Both the position numbers and the translations under genes were made by a program. From assembly GCA_023666265.1 (NCBI GenBank), contig JAMPCH010000020.1, positions 1 through 44,291 of the forward strand: a DNA stretch of 44,291 bases, in the 5' to 3' direction. Below the pieces are notes generated by a model. It was not told where the DNA came from and ran no database searches. It saw nothing but the letters and a program-made list of their open reading frames with translations. Within the stretch, counting starts at the first letter, position 1. Every line of letters starts with the position of its first letter. The stretch is from Roseburia sp. GTDB taxonomy: Bacteria > Bacillota > Clostridia > Oscillospirales > Ruminococcaceae. Of the stretch, positions 8,434 through 17,052 are shown piece after piece.

Positions 8434-9213
8434 ATGAATATTTCGTTTTACACGGGCGCTTCCGGTCTGATCGCGGAGCAGGAGGGGATGAACATCTATT
8501 CCCACAACATCGCGAACGTCAATACCGTCGGGTATAAGGCGCTCCGTCCGAGCTTCGCCGACTGTATCTATACGATCCAGCGCGCGACCGAGGAGGAATG
8601 GCAGACGGGTCACGGTCAGTATATTATGAAGACCGACTATATGTGGGAGCCGGGGCTTTTTACCATGACCGACCAAGAGCTCGACTTCGCGATCCCGAAC
8701 GATAACTTTTTTATGGTGATCGACGAGCGGGGCGACACCTATCTAACGCGCGACGGCTCGTTTGAGATCACTCAGATCGACGACCACTGGGAGCTCGTGA
8801 CCGGGCGGGGCGAATTTGTCCTCGACAACGAGGGAAATCATATCACGATCGAGTTTCTCACCGAGACGCGGCGGATCTCGGACGAGGACGGGAACATCAT
8901 CGGGACGGAGGAGGTCCAAACGAATAATATCGACTATGAGACGCTCACGCGGACGATCGGGCTTTATGAGGTCGACAATAACTGGGGTCTCGATCAAAAC
9001 GAGGATAACCACTTCGCCGTGACGCCCCGATCGGGCGAGCCGCGCCCCTCGGAGGATCGCCAGATCGTCCGTCAGGCGCTCGAGATGTCGACCGTCGACC
9101 TCGCCGCCGAAATGGTCCACCTTATCGAGACCCAGCGCTCTTATCAGCTCAGCGCCCGCGTCGTCACGACCTCGGACGAGATGATGAGTATCGCGAATAA
9201 CCTCAGAAACTGA
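8434..9213 (+). CDS. flgG: Flagellar rod/basal-body protein, FlgG family (FlhP-like)
   Basis: This 259-residue protein is paralogous to the gene before it. The N-terminus MNISFYTGASGLIAEQEGMN leads into IYSHNIANVNTVGYKALRPS, the flagellar basal-body rod motif. The C-terminus VDLAAEMVHLIETQRSYQLS, then ARVVTTSDEMMSIANNLRN, is the standard FlgG/FlgE-type tail. The middle part is acidic and less conserved. It should polymerise in the distal rod after export by the gate encoded upstream. The ribosome site is GAAGGAG before ATG 8434, 29 nt after the preceding stop. Confidence 0.88.
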   Translation: MNISFYTGASGLIAEQEGMNIYSHNIANVNTVGYKALRPSFADCIYTIQRATEEEWQTGHGQYIMKTDYMWEPGLFTMTDQELDFAIPNDNFFMVIDERGDTYLTRDGSFEITQIDDHWELVTGRGEFVLDNEGNHITIEFLTETRRISDEDGNIIGTEEVQTNNIDYETLTRTIGLYEVDNNWGLDQNEDNHFAVTPRSGEPRPSEDRQIVRQALEMSTVDLAAEMVHLIETQRSYQLSARVVTTSDEMMSIANNLRN

Positions 9214-9295
9214 TAAAATTTATTTTTAGGGCAGGCGTTTAAAGCGGCGAGCTTTCGCCGCTATGGCGGCTGTCTTAAAGCGAAAGGAAGAACTT

Positions 9296-9922
9296 ATGGG
9301 AATCAAAAGCTTTGACGATCTCGGCGCGATGGAGTTAGACGTATTGACCGAGATCGGAAATATCGGCTCGGGGAACGCGACGACCGCGCTGTCACAGATG
9401 CTCGGGATCCCGGTCGATATCGACGTACCCGAGGTACGTATCCTCGACTTTCAGACCGCGATCGACCATACGGGCGGCGCGGAGGAGGTCGTCGCGGGCG
9501 TCCTCGTCCCGATCCGAGGCGATATCGAGGGGATGATGCTCTTTTTATTTGAGAAGGAGCTGACGAACCTCATAATCTCGACCTTTTTTGGAATGAGCGG
9601 GATCGAGCTGTCCGAGATCACGCCGGAGATGGCTTCGGCGATGACCGAGACGGGGAATATCTTATCCGGCTCTTATGTAAACGCGATCGCGGAGCTCGCC
9701 CAAGCGTATATCGAGGTCGAGTCTCCGATGATGACGATCGATATGCTGGGCGCGATCATGAGCGTACCGGCGGGCGCATTCGGTGAGATGAGCGATAAGC
9801 TCCTTTACATTGACAATATCCTAAAGATCGATCAAAAACAGATCAAGTCTAAAATGATGCTATTACCCACCATCGAGTCGCTCAATAATATTTTGGTGAA
9901 ACTCGGGGTGATCTCGTCATGA
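9296..9922 (+). CDS. cheC: CheY-P phosphatase CheC
   Basis: This 208-residue CheC dephosphorylates CheY-P and is stimulated by CheD. It has both catalytic E-x2-N helices: E19/N22 in LTEIGNIGSGNATTALSQ and E118/N121 in MTETGNILSGSYVNAI. The start at 9296 is chosen over 9263 because AAAGGAAG sits 6 nt upstream and the protein begins at the family N-terminus. The 9238-9260 leader holds a GCGGCGA/TCGCCGC hairpin. The stop overlaps the cheD start by 4 nt (ATGA), so the two partners are translationally coupled. Confidence 0.94.
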   Translation: MGIKSFDDLGAMELDVLTEIGNIGSGNATTALSQMLGIPVDIDVPEVRILDFQTAIDHTGGAEEVVAGVLVPIRGDIEGMMLFLFEKELTNLIISTFFGMSGIELSEITPEMASAMTETGNILSGSYVNAIAELAQAYIEVESPMMTIDMLGAIMSVPAGAFGEMSDKLLYIDNILKIDQKQIKSKMMLLPTIESLNNILVKLGVISS

Positions 9923-10398
9923 GTCAAAAGCTCGTTGTCGGAATATCGGATTGGAAGATCGGGAAAGGGGACGACGTTTTGGTCACTTACGCGCTTGGCT
10001 CATGCGTCGGGATCTGTCTCTATGATAAGGCGACGGGTCTCGCGGGGCTGTCGCATGTTCTCCTCCCCGACAGCTCGTCGATCATCGGCGGGAGCGAGAC
10101 GCGGATGAAATTCGCGGATACGGCGATCCCCGATCTCTATAACGAGATGAGACATCGGGGGATCTCGGGTCACCTCACGGCTAAGATCGCGGGCGGCGCG
10201 GTCATGTTCGCCGCCGCCAGCTCACAGTTTAATATCGGCGAGCGAAACGTCGCGGCGGTCAAAAAGGCGCTCGCCGCGCTAAGGATCCCGATCGTCGCGG
10301 AGGATACCGGCTTAAACTACGGGCGGACGCTGACCTTTTTCGCCCAAGACGGGAGCGTCGAGATCAACTCGATGGTCAAGGGGAAAAAGAACCTGTAA
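9919..10398 (+). CDS. cheD: Chemoreceptor glutamine deamidase CheD
   Basis: This 159-residue CheD deamidates receptor glutamines and, bound to CheC, boosts its phosphatase activity. The catalytic triad is present as T23, C29 (YALGSCVGI) and H46 (GLSHVLLPD), with the same spacing as the known Thermotoga enzyme. The start overlaps the cheC stop by 4 nt. No receptor gene is nearby, so its substrates must be encoded elsewhere. The family match is unambiguous from the ALGSCVGICLYD and HVLLPDSS motifs. Confidence 0.95.
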   Translation: MSQKLVVGISDWKIGKGDDVLVTYALGSCVGICLYDKATGLAGLSHVLLPDSSSIIGGSETRMKFADTAIPDLYNEMRHRGISGHLTAKIAGGAVMFAAASSQFNIGERNVAAVKKALAALRIPIVAEDTGLNYGRTLTFFAQDGSVEINSMVKGKKNL

Positions 10399-10500
10399 CC
10401 CCGCCCTTTATAGGGACAAGCCGGGGAAGCAGTCCTTCCCAAAAAGTAAAAACAAAAAAGCGAGACCCGCCCCGATCGGGGTCAGAGGAGGGAGCTATCT
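10399..10500 (+). repeat. cheD-fapA spacer with CCTTCCCAAAAA leader motif
   Basis: CCTTCCC plus AAAAA (10434-10445) and an A-rich run are followed by a GC hairpin GACCCGCCCCGATCGGGGTC (10473-10492 approx.) just upstream of the ribosome site GAGGAGGG. This is the same organisation as upstream of flhB. No terminator-like U tail is seen. Confidence 0.5.
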
Positions 10501-11928
10501 TTGGCGAATTTTACGGACCTTGACGCGATCTTTGATCGTATCCTTATCGAGCTCGACCGCCCGGAGGGATCGTCGGAGATAAGCCCTTTTGAGAATTTAA
10601 AAGTGACCGAGGAGCTCCCGCGCTTTCGCTCGCTCTTACCGATCACGGTCAAGGCGGCGAAGGACGGCTTATCGGCGTCGGTCTATGTCGCCGCGCCCGC
10701 CAAGCCGAATAATCGATTCTCGGTCGCTCAGCTCCGCGAGGAGATCAAGAAGAAGGGGATCGCGGCGGGGATCGACGACCGCCTCCTCGCCGAGATGGCG
10801 GAGGATCAGCTCTATAATACCGAGATCGTATTCGCGCGGGGTCGCCCCGCCGTAAACGGGCGGGACGGGAGCGTCCGCGTCCTACTCGAGCCGGAGGCGG
10901 ACGTAAACGAGGGGGACGAGATCTGTCGGATCATCCCCGCCGAGAAGGGGACGGACGGCTTTGACGTATACGGGAATACGCTCTACGCGGTGAACGGGCG
11001 CGCGCCCGACATCCCACAGGGGTATAACACGAGCCTAAACCGCGAGCGGACGGCGCTCCTCGCGGCGGCGACGGGGAAGCTCAAGCTCAACGACGGCTTT
11101 TACGCGGTCAGGAACGAGCATATCGTCGAGGGCGACGTCTATCGGACGGTGAAGCCGCTCACCTTCGCGGGGGACATCATCGTCACGGGGAATATCAACG
11201 AGGGCGCGGTCGTGAACGCGGGCGGGAGCGTCCAAGTCGCCGGGATGGTCAAAAAGGCGACCGTCACGGGGAAACAGATCACGATCGACGGCGCGGTGAT
11301 CTCGTCGTATCTGACGGCGCGGGGCGGCGGCGTCAGCGCCGAGAGCATCTCGGGAAGCACGATCGAGGCGGAGGGCGACGTCGAGACGACCTCGATCGCG
11401 AACTCTAAGGTGAGCTGTACGGGGAAGGTACTCTGTCTCACGAACCCGGGGCGGATCGCGGGCGGGCTGATCCGCTCGATCGGGGGGATCGCCTGTCTCG
11501 TCGCGGGGAACTACATGCGCGACCCGACCGAGCTCGTGATCGGCGACTGTTTTGAGTACACCGAGGAAAAAAGGGCGCTCGAGAAGCGGATCGCCTCGAT
11601 CGACGCTCAGATCGAGCGGCTCACGATCCGCGAGGACGCGCTAAAGTCGGCGCAAAAGGCGCACGGCGGACTTTCACAAGAGGACGCGGACTTCCTCAAA
11701 ACGGCGGCGAAGGTACGCGTCCAACAGATTGTCGAAAAAGACCCGCTCAAGCTCCGCCTCGATCGGGTCGAGGAGATCATCGCGAGCGCGACCGACCCGT
11801 CGCTCGAGGTCGGGGTCGCGCTCCACACCAACGTCACGGTCACGATCGGGACCCAGTCGCGGATCATCGCGAGCGAATACGGACGATCGGTTCTCACGGC
11901 GAACGAATTTGGGATCGTGATAACGTGA
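10501..11928 (+). CDS. FapA/DUF342 family protein
   Basis: This 475-residue protein belongs to the FapA (DUF342) family. An N-terminal domain (1-170) is followed by a beta-helix of Gly-rich hexad-like repeats (about 195-310, e.g. GDIIVTGNINEGAVVNAGGS). A charged coiled coil (about 345-400) and a small C-terminal domain follow. Family members are widespread near flagellar or polar genes in Gram-positives; their biochemical role is not settled. The start is TTG 10501 with GAGGAGGG upstream. It closes the flagellar operon here. No signal peptide or membrane segment is visible, so it is probably cytoplasmic. Confidence 0.85.
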   Translation: MANFTDLDAIFDRILIELDRPEGSSEISPFENLKVTEELPRFRSLLPITVKAAKDGLSASVYVAAPAKPNNRFSVAQLREEIKKKGIAAGIDDRLLAEMAEDQLYNTEIVFARGRPAVNGRDGSVRVLLEPEADVNEGDEICRIIPAEKGTDGFDVYGNTLYAVNGRAPDIPQGYNTSLNRERTALLAAATGKLKLNDGFYAVRNEHIVEGDVYRTVKPLTFAGDIIVTGNINEGAVVNAGGSVQVAGMVKKATVTGKQITIDGAVISSYLTARGGGVSAESISGSTIEAEGDVETTSIANSKVSCTGKVLCLTNPGRIAGGLIRSIGGIACLVAGNYMRDPTELVIGDCFEYTEEKRALEKRIASIDAQIERLTIREDALKSAQKAHGGLSQEDADFLKTAAKVRVQQIVEKDPLKLRLDRVEEIIASATDPSLEVGVALHTNVTVTIGTQSRIIASEYGRSVLTANEFGIVIT

Positions 11929-11977
11929 TCGGTTGATTTTTTGGGGAAGGGTTCTCCCCGGGTCATATAAAAAGCCG

Positions 11978-12006
11978 TTGACATTTTATTCGCTTTATGA
12001 TATACT
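11978..12006 (+). promoter_or_regulatory. Promoter of the DinJ-PIN toxin-antitoxin operon
   Basis: TTGACA at 11978-11983, a 17-nt spacer and TATACT at 12001-12006 make a near-consensus vegetative promoter 55 nt upstream of the antitoxin start. Confidence 0.85.
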
Positions 12007-12017
12007 GATCTTATAAA

Positions 12018-12035
12018 CGCATACGACTGTATGCG
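12018..12035. promoter_or_regulatory. Palindromic operator of the toxin-antitoxin operon
   Basis: CGCATAC GACT GTATGCG is a perfect 7-bp inverted repeat 12 nt downstream of the -10 box, at the expected transcription start. RelB/DinJ antitoxins bind such palindromes to repress their own operon. Binding here is inference from position and symmetry. Confidence 0.65.
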
Positions 12036-12061
12036 GATATATTCAATACGGAGGCGATCAT

Positions 12062-12373
12062 ATGTCGGAACAGGCTTTAGTACAGGCGCGAATGGATAAG
12101 GAATTACGCGACGAGGTCGCCGAGATCTATGAACAGCTCGGCTTGGATATACCCACGGCGATCCGAATGTTTTTTACGCGAACGAAGCTCGTGCGCGGTA
12201 TCCCGTTTGATACGACCCTACCCCAAAAGGCGATCACAAGGTCGGACGCGGCGGAAAATTTCAAAAAAATGCGCGAGGCGGCGGCGGACGTCCCCGAGAT
12301 GTCCCTTGACGAGATCAACGGGGAAATTTCCGCGTCGCGTAAGGAGCGCGGACAAAAAGGGGCGGCGGTATAA
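12062..12373 (+). CDS. RelB/DinJ-family antitoxin
   Basis: This 103-residue protein has an N-terminal ribbon-helix-helix of the DinJ type (residues 5-50: ALVQARMDKELRDEVAEIYE, then IPTAIRMFFTRT). A flexible C-terminal region (SDAAENFKKMREAAADVPEM) would wrap and neutralise the toxin. The ribosome site is GGAGG, 8 nt before ATG 12062. It overlaps the PIN toxin by 1 nt (TAATG), typical of antitoxin-first operons. DinJ-type antitoxins classically pair with YafQ-type RNases. Here the partner is a PIN domain instead. Confidence 0.88.
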   Translation: MSEQALVQARMDKELRDEVAEIYEQLGLDIPTAIRMFFTRTKLVRGIPFDTTLPQKAITRSDAAENFKKMREAAADVPEMSLDEINGEISASRKERGQKGAAV

Positions 12374-12801
12374 TGCTTTGTTATGCCGTGATAGATACAA
12401 ACGTACTGGTGGCGGCGCTGATCTCAAAAAATCCGAGTTCCCCGACCGTCGAAGTATTCAACGCGGTTCTTGACGGTCGGATCGTTCCGCTGTACCATTC
12501 GGAGATCGTCGCGGAATACGCCGATGTCCTTCGCCGTCCAAAGTTTCACCAAAGCGCCGAACGGGTGGATCATATCGTAGATTTTATAAAGCGGTACGGG
12601 ATCGAGGTCTCGCCGACGCCTACGGGCGAGATTTTCCCGGATATGGACGATCTGGTATTTTATGAGGTCGCGATGGAAAAGCAAAGTGACGGCGCATACC
12701 TTGTAACGGGAAATCAAAAGCATTATCCCGCTAGGGCTTTTATTGTCACACCTACGGAAATGGTGGAAATTCTTCACGATCTGACCGAAAGACAAAAGTA
12801 A
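12373..12801 (+). CDS. PIN-domain toxin (putative RNase)
   Basis: This 142-residue PIN protein of the toxin-component PIN family begins AVIDTNVLVAALIS, giving the metal-binding D8. Further acids are E44/E48 in SEIVAEYADVLRRPKF and D92/D93 in FPDMDDLVFYEVA. The closing motif is YLVTGNQKHYP, with Asn where classical VapC has Asp, which is common in this subfamily. It would be a Mg2+-dependent endoribonuclease inhibited by the antitoxin encoded immediately upstream. The start overlaps the antitoxin stop by one base, so expression is coupled. Confidence 0.87.
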   Translation: MLCYAVIDTNVLVAALISKNPSSPTVEVFNAVLDGRIVPLYHSEIVAEYADVLRRPKFHQSAERVDHIVDFIKRYGIEVSPTPTGEIFPDMDDLVFYEVAMEKQSDGAYLVTGNQKHYPARAFIVTPTEMVEILHDLTERQK

Positions 12802-12904
12802 CGTAAGTATCGCCTTGATTTTGGGGAAATCTGCCCTTTGACGGCTAAACTTACCCGACCGACCTGTTATTTTCGTCGAATAAGGCGCGTTTTTTGAATT
12901 TCGG

Positions 12905-12933
12905 TTGACTTTTTTCCCGGGAAACGGTATAAT
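12905..12933 (+). promoter_or_regulatory. Promoter of the large surface-protein gene
   Basis: TTGACT at 12905-12910, a 17-nt spacer and TATAAT at 12928-12933. The 5' leader would be about 230 nt and includes the (TA)13 tract. Confidence 0.8.
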
Positions 12934-12988
12934 TTTTACAGTACAAAAAACCGAGAAAGGGGCGAAGGGAGATGTCCGCACTAATTAG

Positions 12989-13015
12989 TATATATATATA
13001 TATATATATATATAT
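12989..13015. repeat. (TA)13 dinucleotide microsatellite in the leader of the surface-protein gene
   Basis: Twenty-seven consecutive alternating T/A bases lie between a consensus promoter and the coding start. Long dinucleotide tracts are prone to slipped-strand length change. A nearby AAAACGC/GCGTTTT hairpin (about 13109-13148) follows in the same leader. The rest of the 12802-13171 spacer holds nothing gene-like. Confidence 0.9.
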
Positions 13016-13171
13016 CAATGCGCGCAAACCGCTCTGTTATCGCCTTTGCGAGGGAGCGGGGCTGACCCGTCGCGGTCTTTTTCGGAGAAGTGAAAGAAAA
13101 ACGCTCGGGCTTTCGTCCTAGGGACGGAGGCTGTGGGCGTTTTATTATGTTAAAAAACGGGAGGAACTATT

Positions 13172-16100
13172 ATGAAAAAAAGATTGATCTCTCTTTTTAC
13201 GGCGCTTTGCGTGGCGGCGGGCGCGGTCGTTTTCGACGGGACGGCGGGGGTCGCGGGGATCGCCGCGAGCGCGGCGGCGGACGGGGATTGCGACGGTACG
13301 CACGACGGGTGGATGGAATGGACGGAAACAACAAAATTGCCGACGGACGCGGGGAAATATTGTCTTACAGCTGATGTTACCGTGACAAAAGAAACCACGA
13401 TAACCGCCGACATTACCCTTTGCCTTAACGGGCATATAATTACAAATACCGGCACAGAACAAACCAACAATATATTTAATGTATCCGGCGAAGCCGGTAA
13501 TTTCACTCTCTGCGATTGCAAAAAAAGCGGAAAATTGACGGGCGGTCACGTCGAATTTAGAAATGGCGCCGCTGTTTCTGTCTTCGACGGGGGCAAATTC
13601 ACAATGTACGGAGGAACAATTTCAGACTGTAGCACAACCAATGGCGGCGGCGGTGTAGAGATCTGCGGCGACTCTACATTTATAATGAACGGCGGAACGA
13701 TTTCGGCTAATACAGCAGGAAGTACCGGCGGAGGGGTGTATATCATCGACACGGGAATATTCACGATGAACGGCGGAACGATCTCGGGTAATACAGCAGG
13801 AACTTACGGCGGCGGTGTGTTCATCTCAACAAATGGGACATTCACGATGAATGGCGGCAGTATTTTAAACAATACCGCAACAACATACGGCGGAGGAGGG
13901 GTGTATCAATACGGAACATTTATAATCAACGGAGAGGTAACGATCAGCGGCAATACTTACAATGGCAACGTAAATAATGTAGGATTTTATTGGCGCACTT
14001 CACCGGTGATCACCGTCGGAGATAACTTTTCGACCGAAAGTAAGATCGGCGTTACCGGTTCAACAACTCTTTCCAACTGTCAAAGCTCCTCAACAATAAC
14101 CGATACAGTCAATACCGATGTGAGCGAGAGCTTTATATCGGATAAGGGCTATACCGTGGTTTATGAAGACAATACGGTCAAGCTTGTCGGTCCGCACAAG
14201 CTTAGGGCGACGGCGGCGAAAGACCCGACCTGTACCGTTGAAGGAAACGAGGCTTACTGGAGTTGCTCCACTTCCAATTGTTATAAAATATTCTCGGACG
14301 TAAACGGGACGACCGAGACTACATTGACGGAAGTAACGATTCCCGCGAAGGGTCATACGCTCACCAAAACCGAGGCAAAAGCCGCGACCTGTACCGCCAA
14401 CGGCAACAGCGCGTATTGGACTTGTTCGAGCTGTAACAAAATATTCTCGGACGTAAACGGGACGACCGGGACTACATTGACGGAAGCAACGATCTCCGCG
14501 ACGGGACATAGCTACGGCGGCTGGACGATCACAAAAGACCCGTCCTTGACCGAAACGGGTACGGCGGAGCGCGTTTGCGCGAACGACAATACCCACAAGG
14601 ACACCAAAGAATTACCTGTTTTGGACGACACGACCGTTTGGACGAAGGACGAGGATAAAAGCGAAGCGCCGACCGAGGAAAAGGAAGGCAAGGACGTTTA
14701 TATGAGCGACTACGGCGAGGTAACGGTCGTATTGGATAAATTACCCCATACCCACGTTTGGGGCGACTGGACGATCACCGCAAAGCCGACCTTGACCGAG
14801 AAGGGCGCGGCAACGCACACCTGCACAAAAGACAGTACGCACACCGAGACGGCGGAGCTTCCCGATTTGAGCGACACGACCGTATGGACGAAGGTCGCGG
14901 ATCAACACGTCGAGCCGACCGAGGAACAGGAAGGCAAGGACGTTTACACGAGCGAGTACGGCGAGGTCGAGATCGTCCTTCCCAAAAAAGACCATATCCA
15001 CACCCTCGCCAAAACCGAGTCGAAAGCCGCGACCTGTACCGAGGACGGAAACGCGGCGTATTGGACTTGTTCGAGCTGTAATAAAATATTCTCGGACGAG
15101 AACGGGACGACGGAAATTTCCGCCGTGCCGACGGTTTCCGCGCTCGGTCATACCGAGGTAACGGACGCGGCGGTCGACCCGACCTGTACGTTCGACGGGA
15201 AGACCGAGGGGAAGCATTGCGGCGTTTGTCAGACAGTCCTGACGGCGCAAACGGTCGTTCCCGCCACGGGTCACAATTGGGTCGACGGCGTTGTTACCCT
15301 AGAGCCGACCGAGGACAGCGACGGCGTAAAGACCTTTACTTGCGCGAATTGCGGCGAGACCAAGACCGAGACGATCCCGTCGCTGAACCACGTTCATTCG
15401 CTCGTTCCTCATGAGAAGGTCGACGCGGACTGCGTAAACGCGGGGACGGTCGAGTATTGGCATTGTGAAACGTGCGGGAATGACTACGGCGACGAAGCGG
15501 CGGCAAATCAGCTTACCGAGATCGCGATCCCCGCGCTCGGTCACGATTTCGACGAGGGGACGGTCACGACCGCGCCGAACTGTACCGAGAAGGGCGTGAA
15601 AACGTCCACTTGCCGACGCGACGCCTGCCATGAAACAAAAACGGAGGAGATCCCCGCCACGGGTCACACGGCGGTGACCGACGCGGTAAAAGCCCCGACC
15701 TGTACCGAAGCGGGCTTGACCGAGGGGTCGCATTGTTCCGTTTGTCAGACGATCCTAACAGAGCGGGAGGTCATCCCCGCGCGGGGTCACGCTTGGGACG
15801 GCGGCGTTATCACGACAGAGCCGACCGCGAGCGCGGAGGGGATCAAGACCTATACTTGCGCGATCTGCGGCGCGACCGAGACCGAAAAGCTCCCCGCGAC
15901 GGGCGGCGCGGACACGCCGAGCGACCCGAACACGCCCGATACCCCCGATAATCCGAGCGAACCCGAAAGCGGCAATATCACGACCGAGGTCGAGCCGGGC
16001 GCGAATGCCCCGATCACGGAGCTGAAAACGCCGAAGGACGAGCTGATCGACGCGACGCTCACCCCCGAGGAACAAAAGCGGACGGAGGAAGGCATTGATA

Positions 16101-16963
16101 TTAAAATTATTCTGAAGGTCGAGGACGGGACGGCGACCGTCTCCGCCGAGGACAAGGCGACCGTCGAGCGGACGATCGGCGGATCGAACGGCTATACACT
16201 CGGACAGTATCTCGACGTCGAGCTTTTAAAGATCATCGGCGGAACGCAGGAAAAAATCCGCGAAACGAGCGCCGAGATCACGGTGACCTTCGCCCTGCCC
16301 GAATCGCTTCGGAAGGCGGGGAGAGCTTACGCGGTGATCCGCGTCCATGAGGGCGCGGCGACGATCCTCCCCGATCTCGACGGCGACGACGCCACCGTCA
16401 CGATCAGGACCGATAAATTCTCGACCTACGCGCTCGCGTACAGCGACGGCGAAAACGCTCAACCGAACCCGCCGACGACCACGCCTTCGATCGTGAGACC
16501 CCCGGTCAACCCGACCCCGGCGGTGACGACCGCTCCGACGGTGACGACCACCCCGGCGGTGACGACTCCGACCGAGCGGGACGAGATCGAGGACGAGGAA
16601 GGCGACGCGGTCGACGAGATCGAAGATGACGGCGAGAGCGACGTTCCCGACGACGACGAAGAGGATGAGGACGATGTTTCCGACGACGAAGACGAGGAGG
16701 ACGACGATGTAGACGATACGGACGACGGTACGCCTTCCGACGAGAAGAACGAGAGCGCTACGGACACGGGGAACGCCGTGGGCGCAGTTGATGCGGCGGA
16801 TAACGCCGAACCGGCGAACGCCGCGAACGCGGAAAATACCGCCGACGGCGACGACAGGAACCCGCCTACGGGCGTGGGCTTCGGCTCGGGCGTGATCGTG
16901 ATCCTTCTCTCGGGCGCGGCGGCGATCGGCGCGAGAAAGAGGAAGAAAAAGGGCGATCTGTGA
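13172..16963 (+). CDS. Large cell-wall-anchored surface protein with beta-helix and Cys-rich repeats
   Basis: The 1263-residue exported protein has a signal peptide (residues 1-37: MKKRLISLFTALCVAAGAVV, Ala-rich cleavage region). Residues 60-290 are a Gly/Asn-rich beta-helix with about four copies of a unit like FTMNGGTISGNTAGTYGGGV. Residues 340-930 carry about ten degenerate units, many with Cys pairs and a TGH/LGH end (e.g. YWTCSSCNKIFSD). A conserved C-terminal domain follows (about 940-1090), then a Pro/Thr linker, an Asp/Glu-rich stretch, NPPTGVGF, a hydrophobic helix and KRKKK, which is a sortase-type sorting signal. DNA for residues 70-330 is visibly more A/T-rich, with AAA/ATA/ACA codons unlike the flanks, suggesting acquisition of that module. 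The function, probably adhesion or matrix binding, is inferred. The ribosome site is GGGAGGA. Confidence 0.85.
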   Translation: MKKRLISLFTALCVAAGAVVFDGTAGVAGIAASAAADGDCDGTHDGWMEWTETTKLPTDAGKYCLTADVTVTKETTITADITLCLNGHIITNTGTEQTNNIFNVSGEAGNFTLCDCKKSGKLTGGHVEFRNGAAVSVFDGGKFTMYGGTISDCSTTNGGGGVEICGDSTFIMNGGTISANTAGSTGGGVYIIDTGIFTMNGGTISGNTAGTYGGGVFISTNGTFTMNGGSILNNTATTYGGGGVYQYGTFIINGEVTISGNTYNGNVNNVGFYWRTSPVITVGDNFSTESKIGVTGSTTLSNCQSSSTITDTVNTDVSESFISDKGYTVVYEDNTVKLVGPHKLRATAAKDPTCTVEGNEAYWSCSTSNCYKIFSDVNGTTETTLTEVTIPAKGHTLTKTEAKAATCTANGNSAYWTCSSCNKIFSDVNGTTGTTLTEATISATGHSYGGWTITKDPSLTETGTAERVCANDNTHKDTKELPVLDDTTVWTKDEDKSEAPTEEKEGKDVYMSDYGEVTVVLDKLPHTHVWGDWTITAKPTLTEKGAATHTCTKDSTHTETAELPDLSDTTVWTKVADQHVEPTEEQEGKDVYTSEYGEVEIVLPKKDHIHTLAKTESKAATCTEDGNAAYWTCSSCNKIFSDENGTTEISAVPTVSALGHTEVTDAAVDPTCTFDGKTEGKHCGVCQTVLTAQTVVPATGHNWVDGVVTLEPTEDSDGVKTFTCANCGETKTETIPSLNHVHSLVPHEKVDADCVNAGTVEYWHCETCGNDYGDEAAANQLTEIAIPALGHDFDEGTVTTAPNCTEKGVKTSTCRRDACHETKTEEIPATGHTAVTDAVKAPTCTEAGLTEGSHCSVCQTILTEREVIPARGHAWDGGVITTEPTASAEGIKTYTCAICGATETEKLPATGGADTPSDPNTPDTPDNPSEPESGNITTEVEPGANAPITELKTPKDELIDATLTPEEQKRTEEGIDIKIILKVEDGTATVSAEDKATVERTIGGSNGYTLGQYLDVELLKIIGGTQEKIRETSAEITVTFALPESLRKAGRAYAVIRVHEGAATILPDLDGDDATVTIRTDKFSTYALAYSDGENAQPNPPTTTPSIVRPPVNPTPAVTTAPTVTTTPAVTTPTERDEIEDEEGDAVDEIEDDGESDVPDDDEEDEDDVSDDEDEEDDDVDDTDDGTPSDEKNESATDTGNAVGAVDAADNAEPANAANAENTADGDDRNPPTGVGFGSGVIVILLSGAAAIGARKRKKKGDL

Positions 16964-16990
16964 GATTTCACAAAAAATAAGCGAAAAACG

Positions 16991-17020
16991 AGAGACCTCC
17001 GGCGGGAGGTCTCTTTTTTT
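16991..17020 (+). terminator. Rho-independent terminator after the surface-protein gene
   Basis: AGAGACCTCC, loop GGCG, GGAGGTCTCT forms a 10-bp perfect stem followed by an uninterrupted T run. It lies 28 nt after the stop codon. Confidence 0.95.
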
Positions 17021-17052
17021 AGGGCTTTTACGCGATCTCGACGATAAATTTT

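Noticed and set aside
11929-11960. Terminator after the FapA-like gene
   Set aside because: GGGGAA/TTCTCCCC can form a short stem but it has no T tail; kept only as a word of the leader repeat family.
13090-13374. Frame overlapping the start of the surface-protein gene
   Set aside because: Gly/Arg-rich out-of-frame translation of a signal-peptide region; the overlapping frame has a proper signal sequence and ribosome site.
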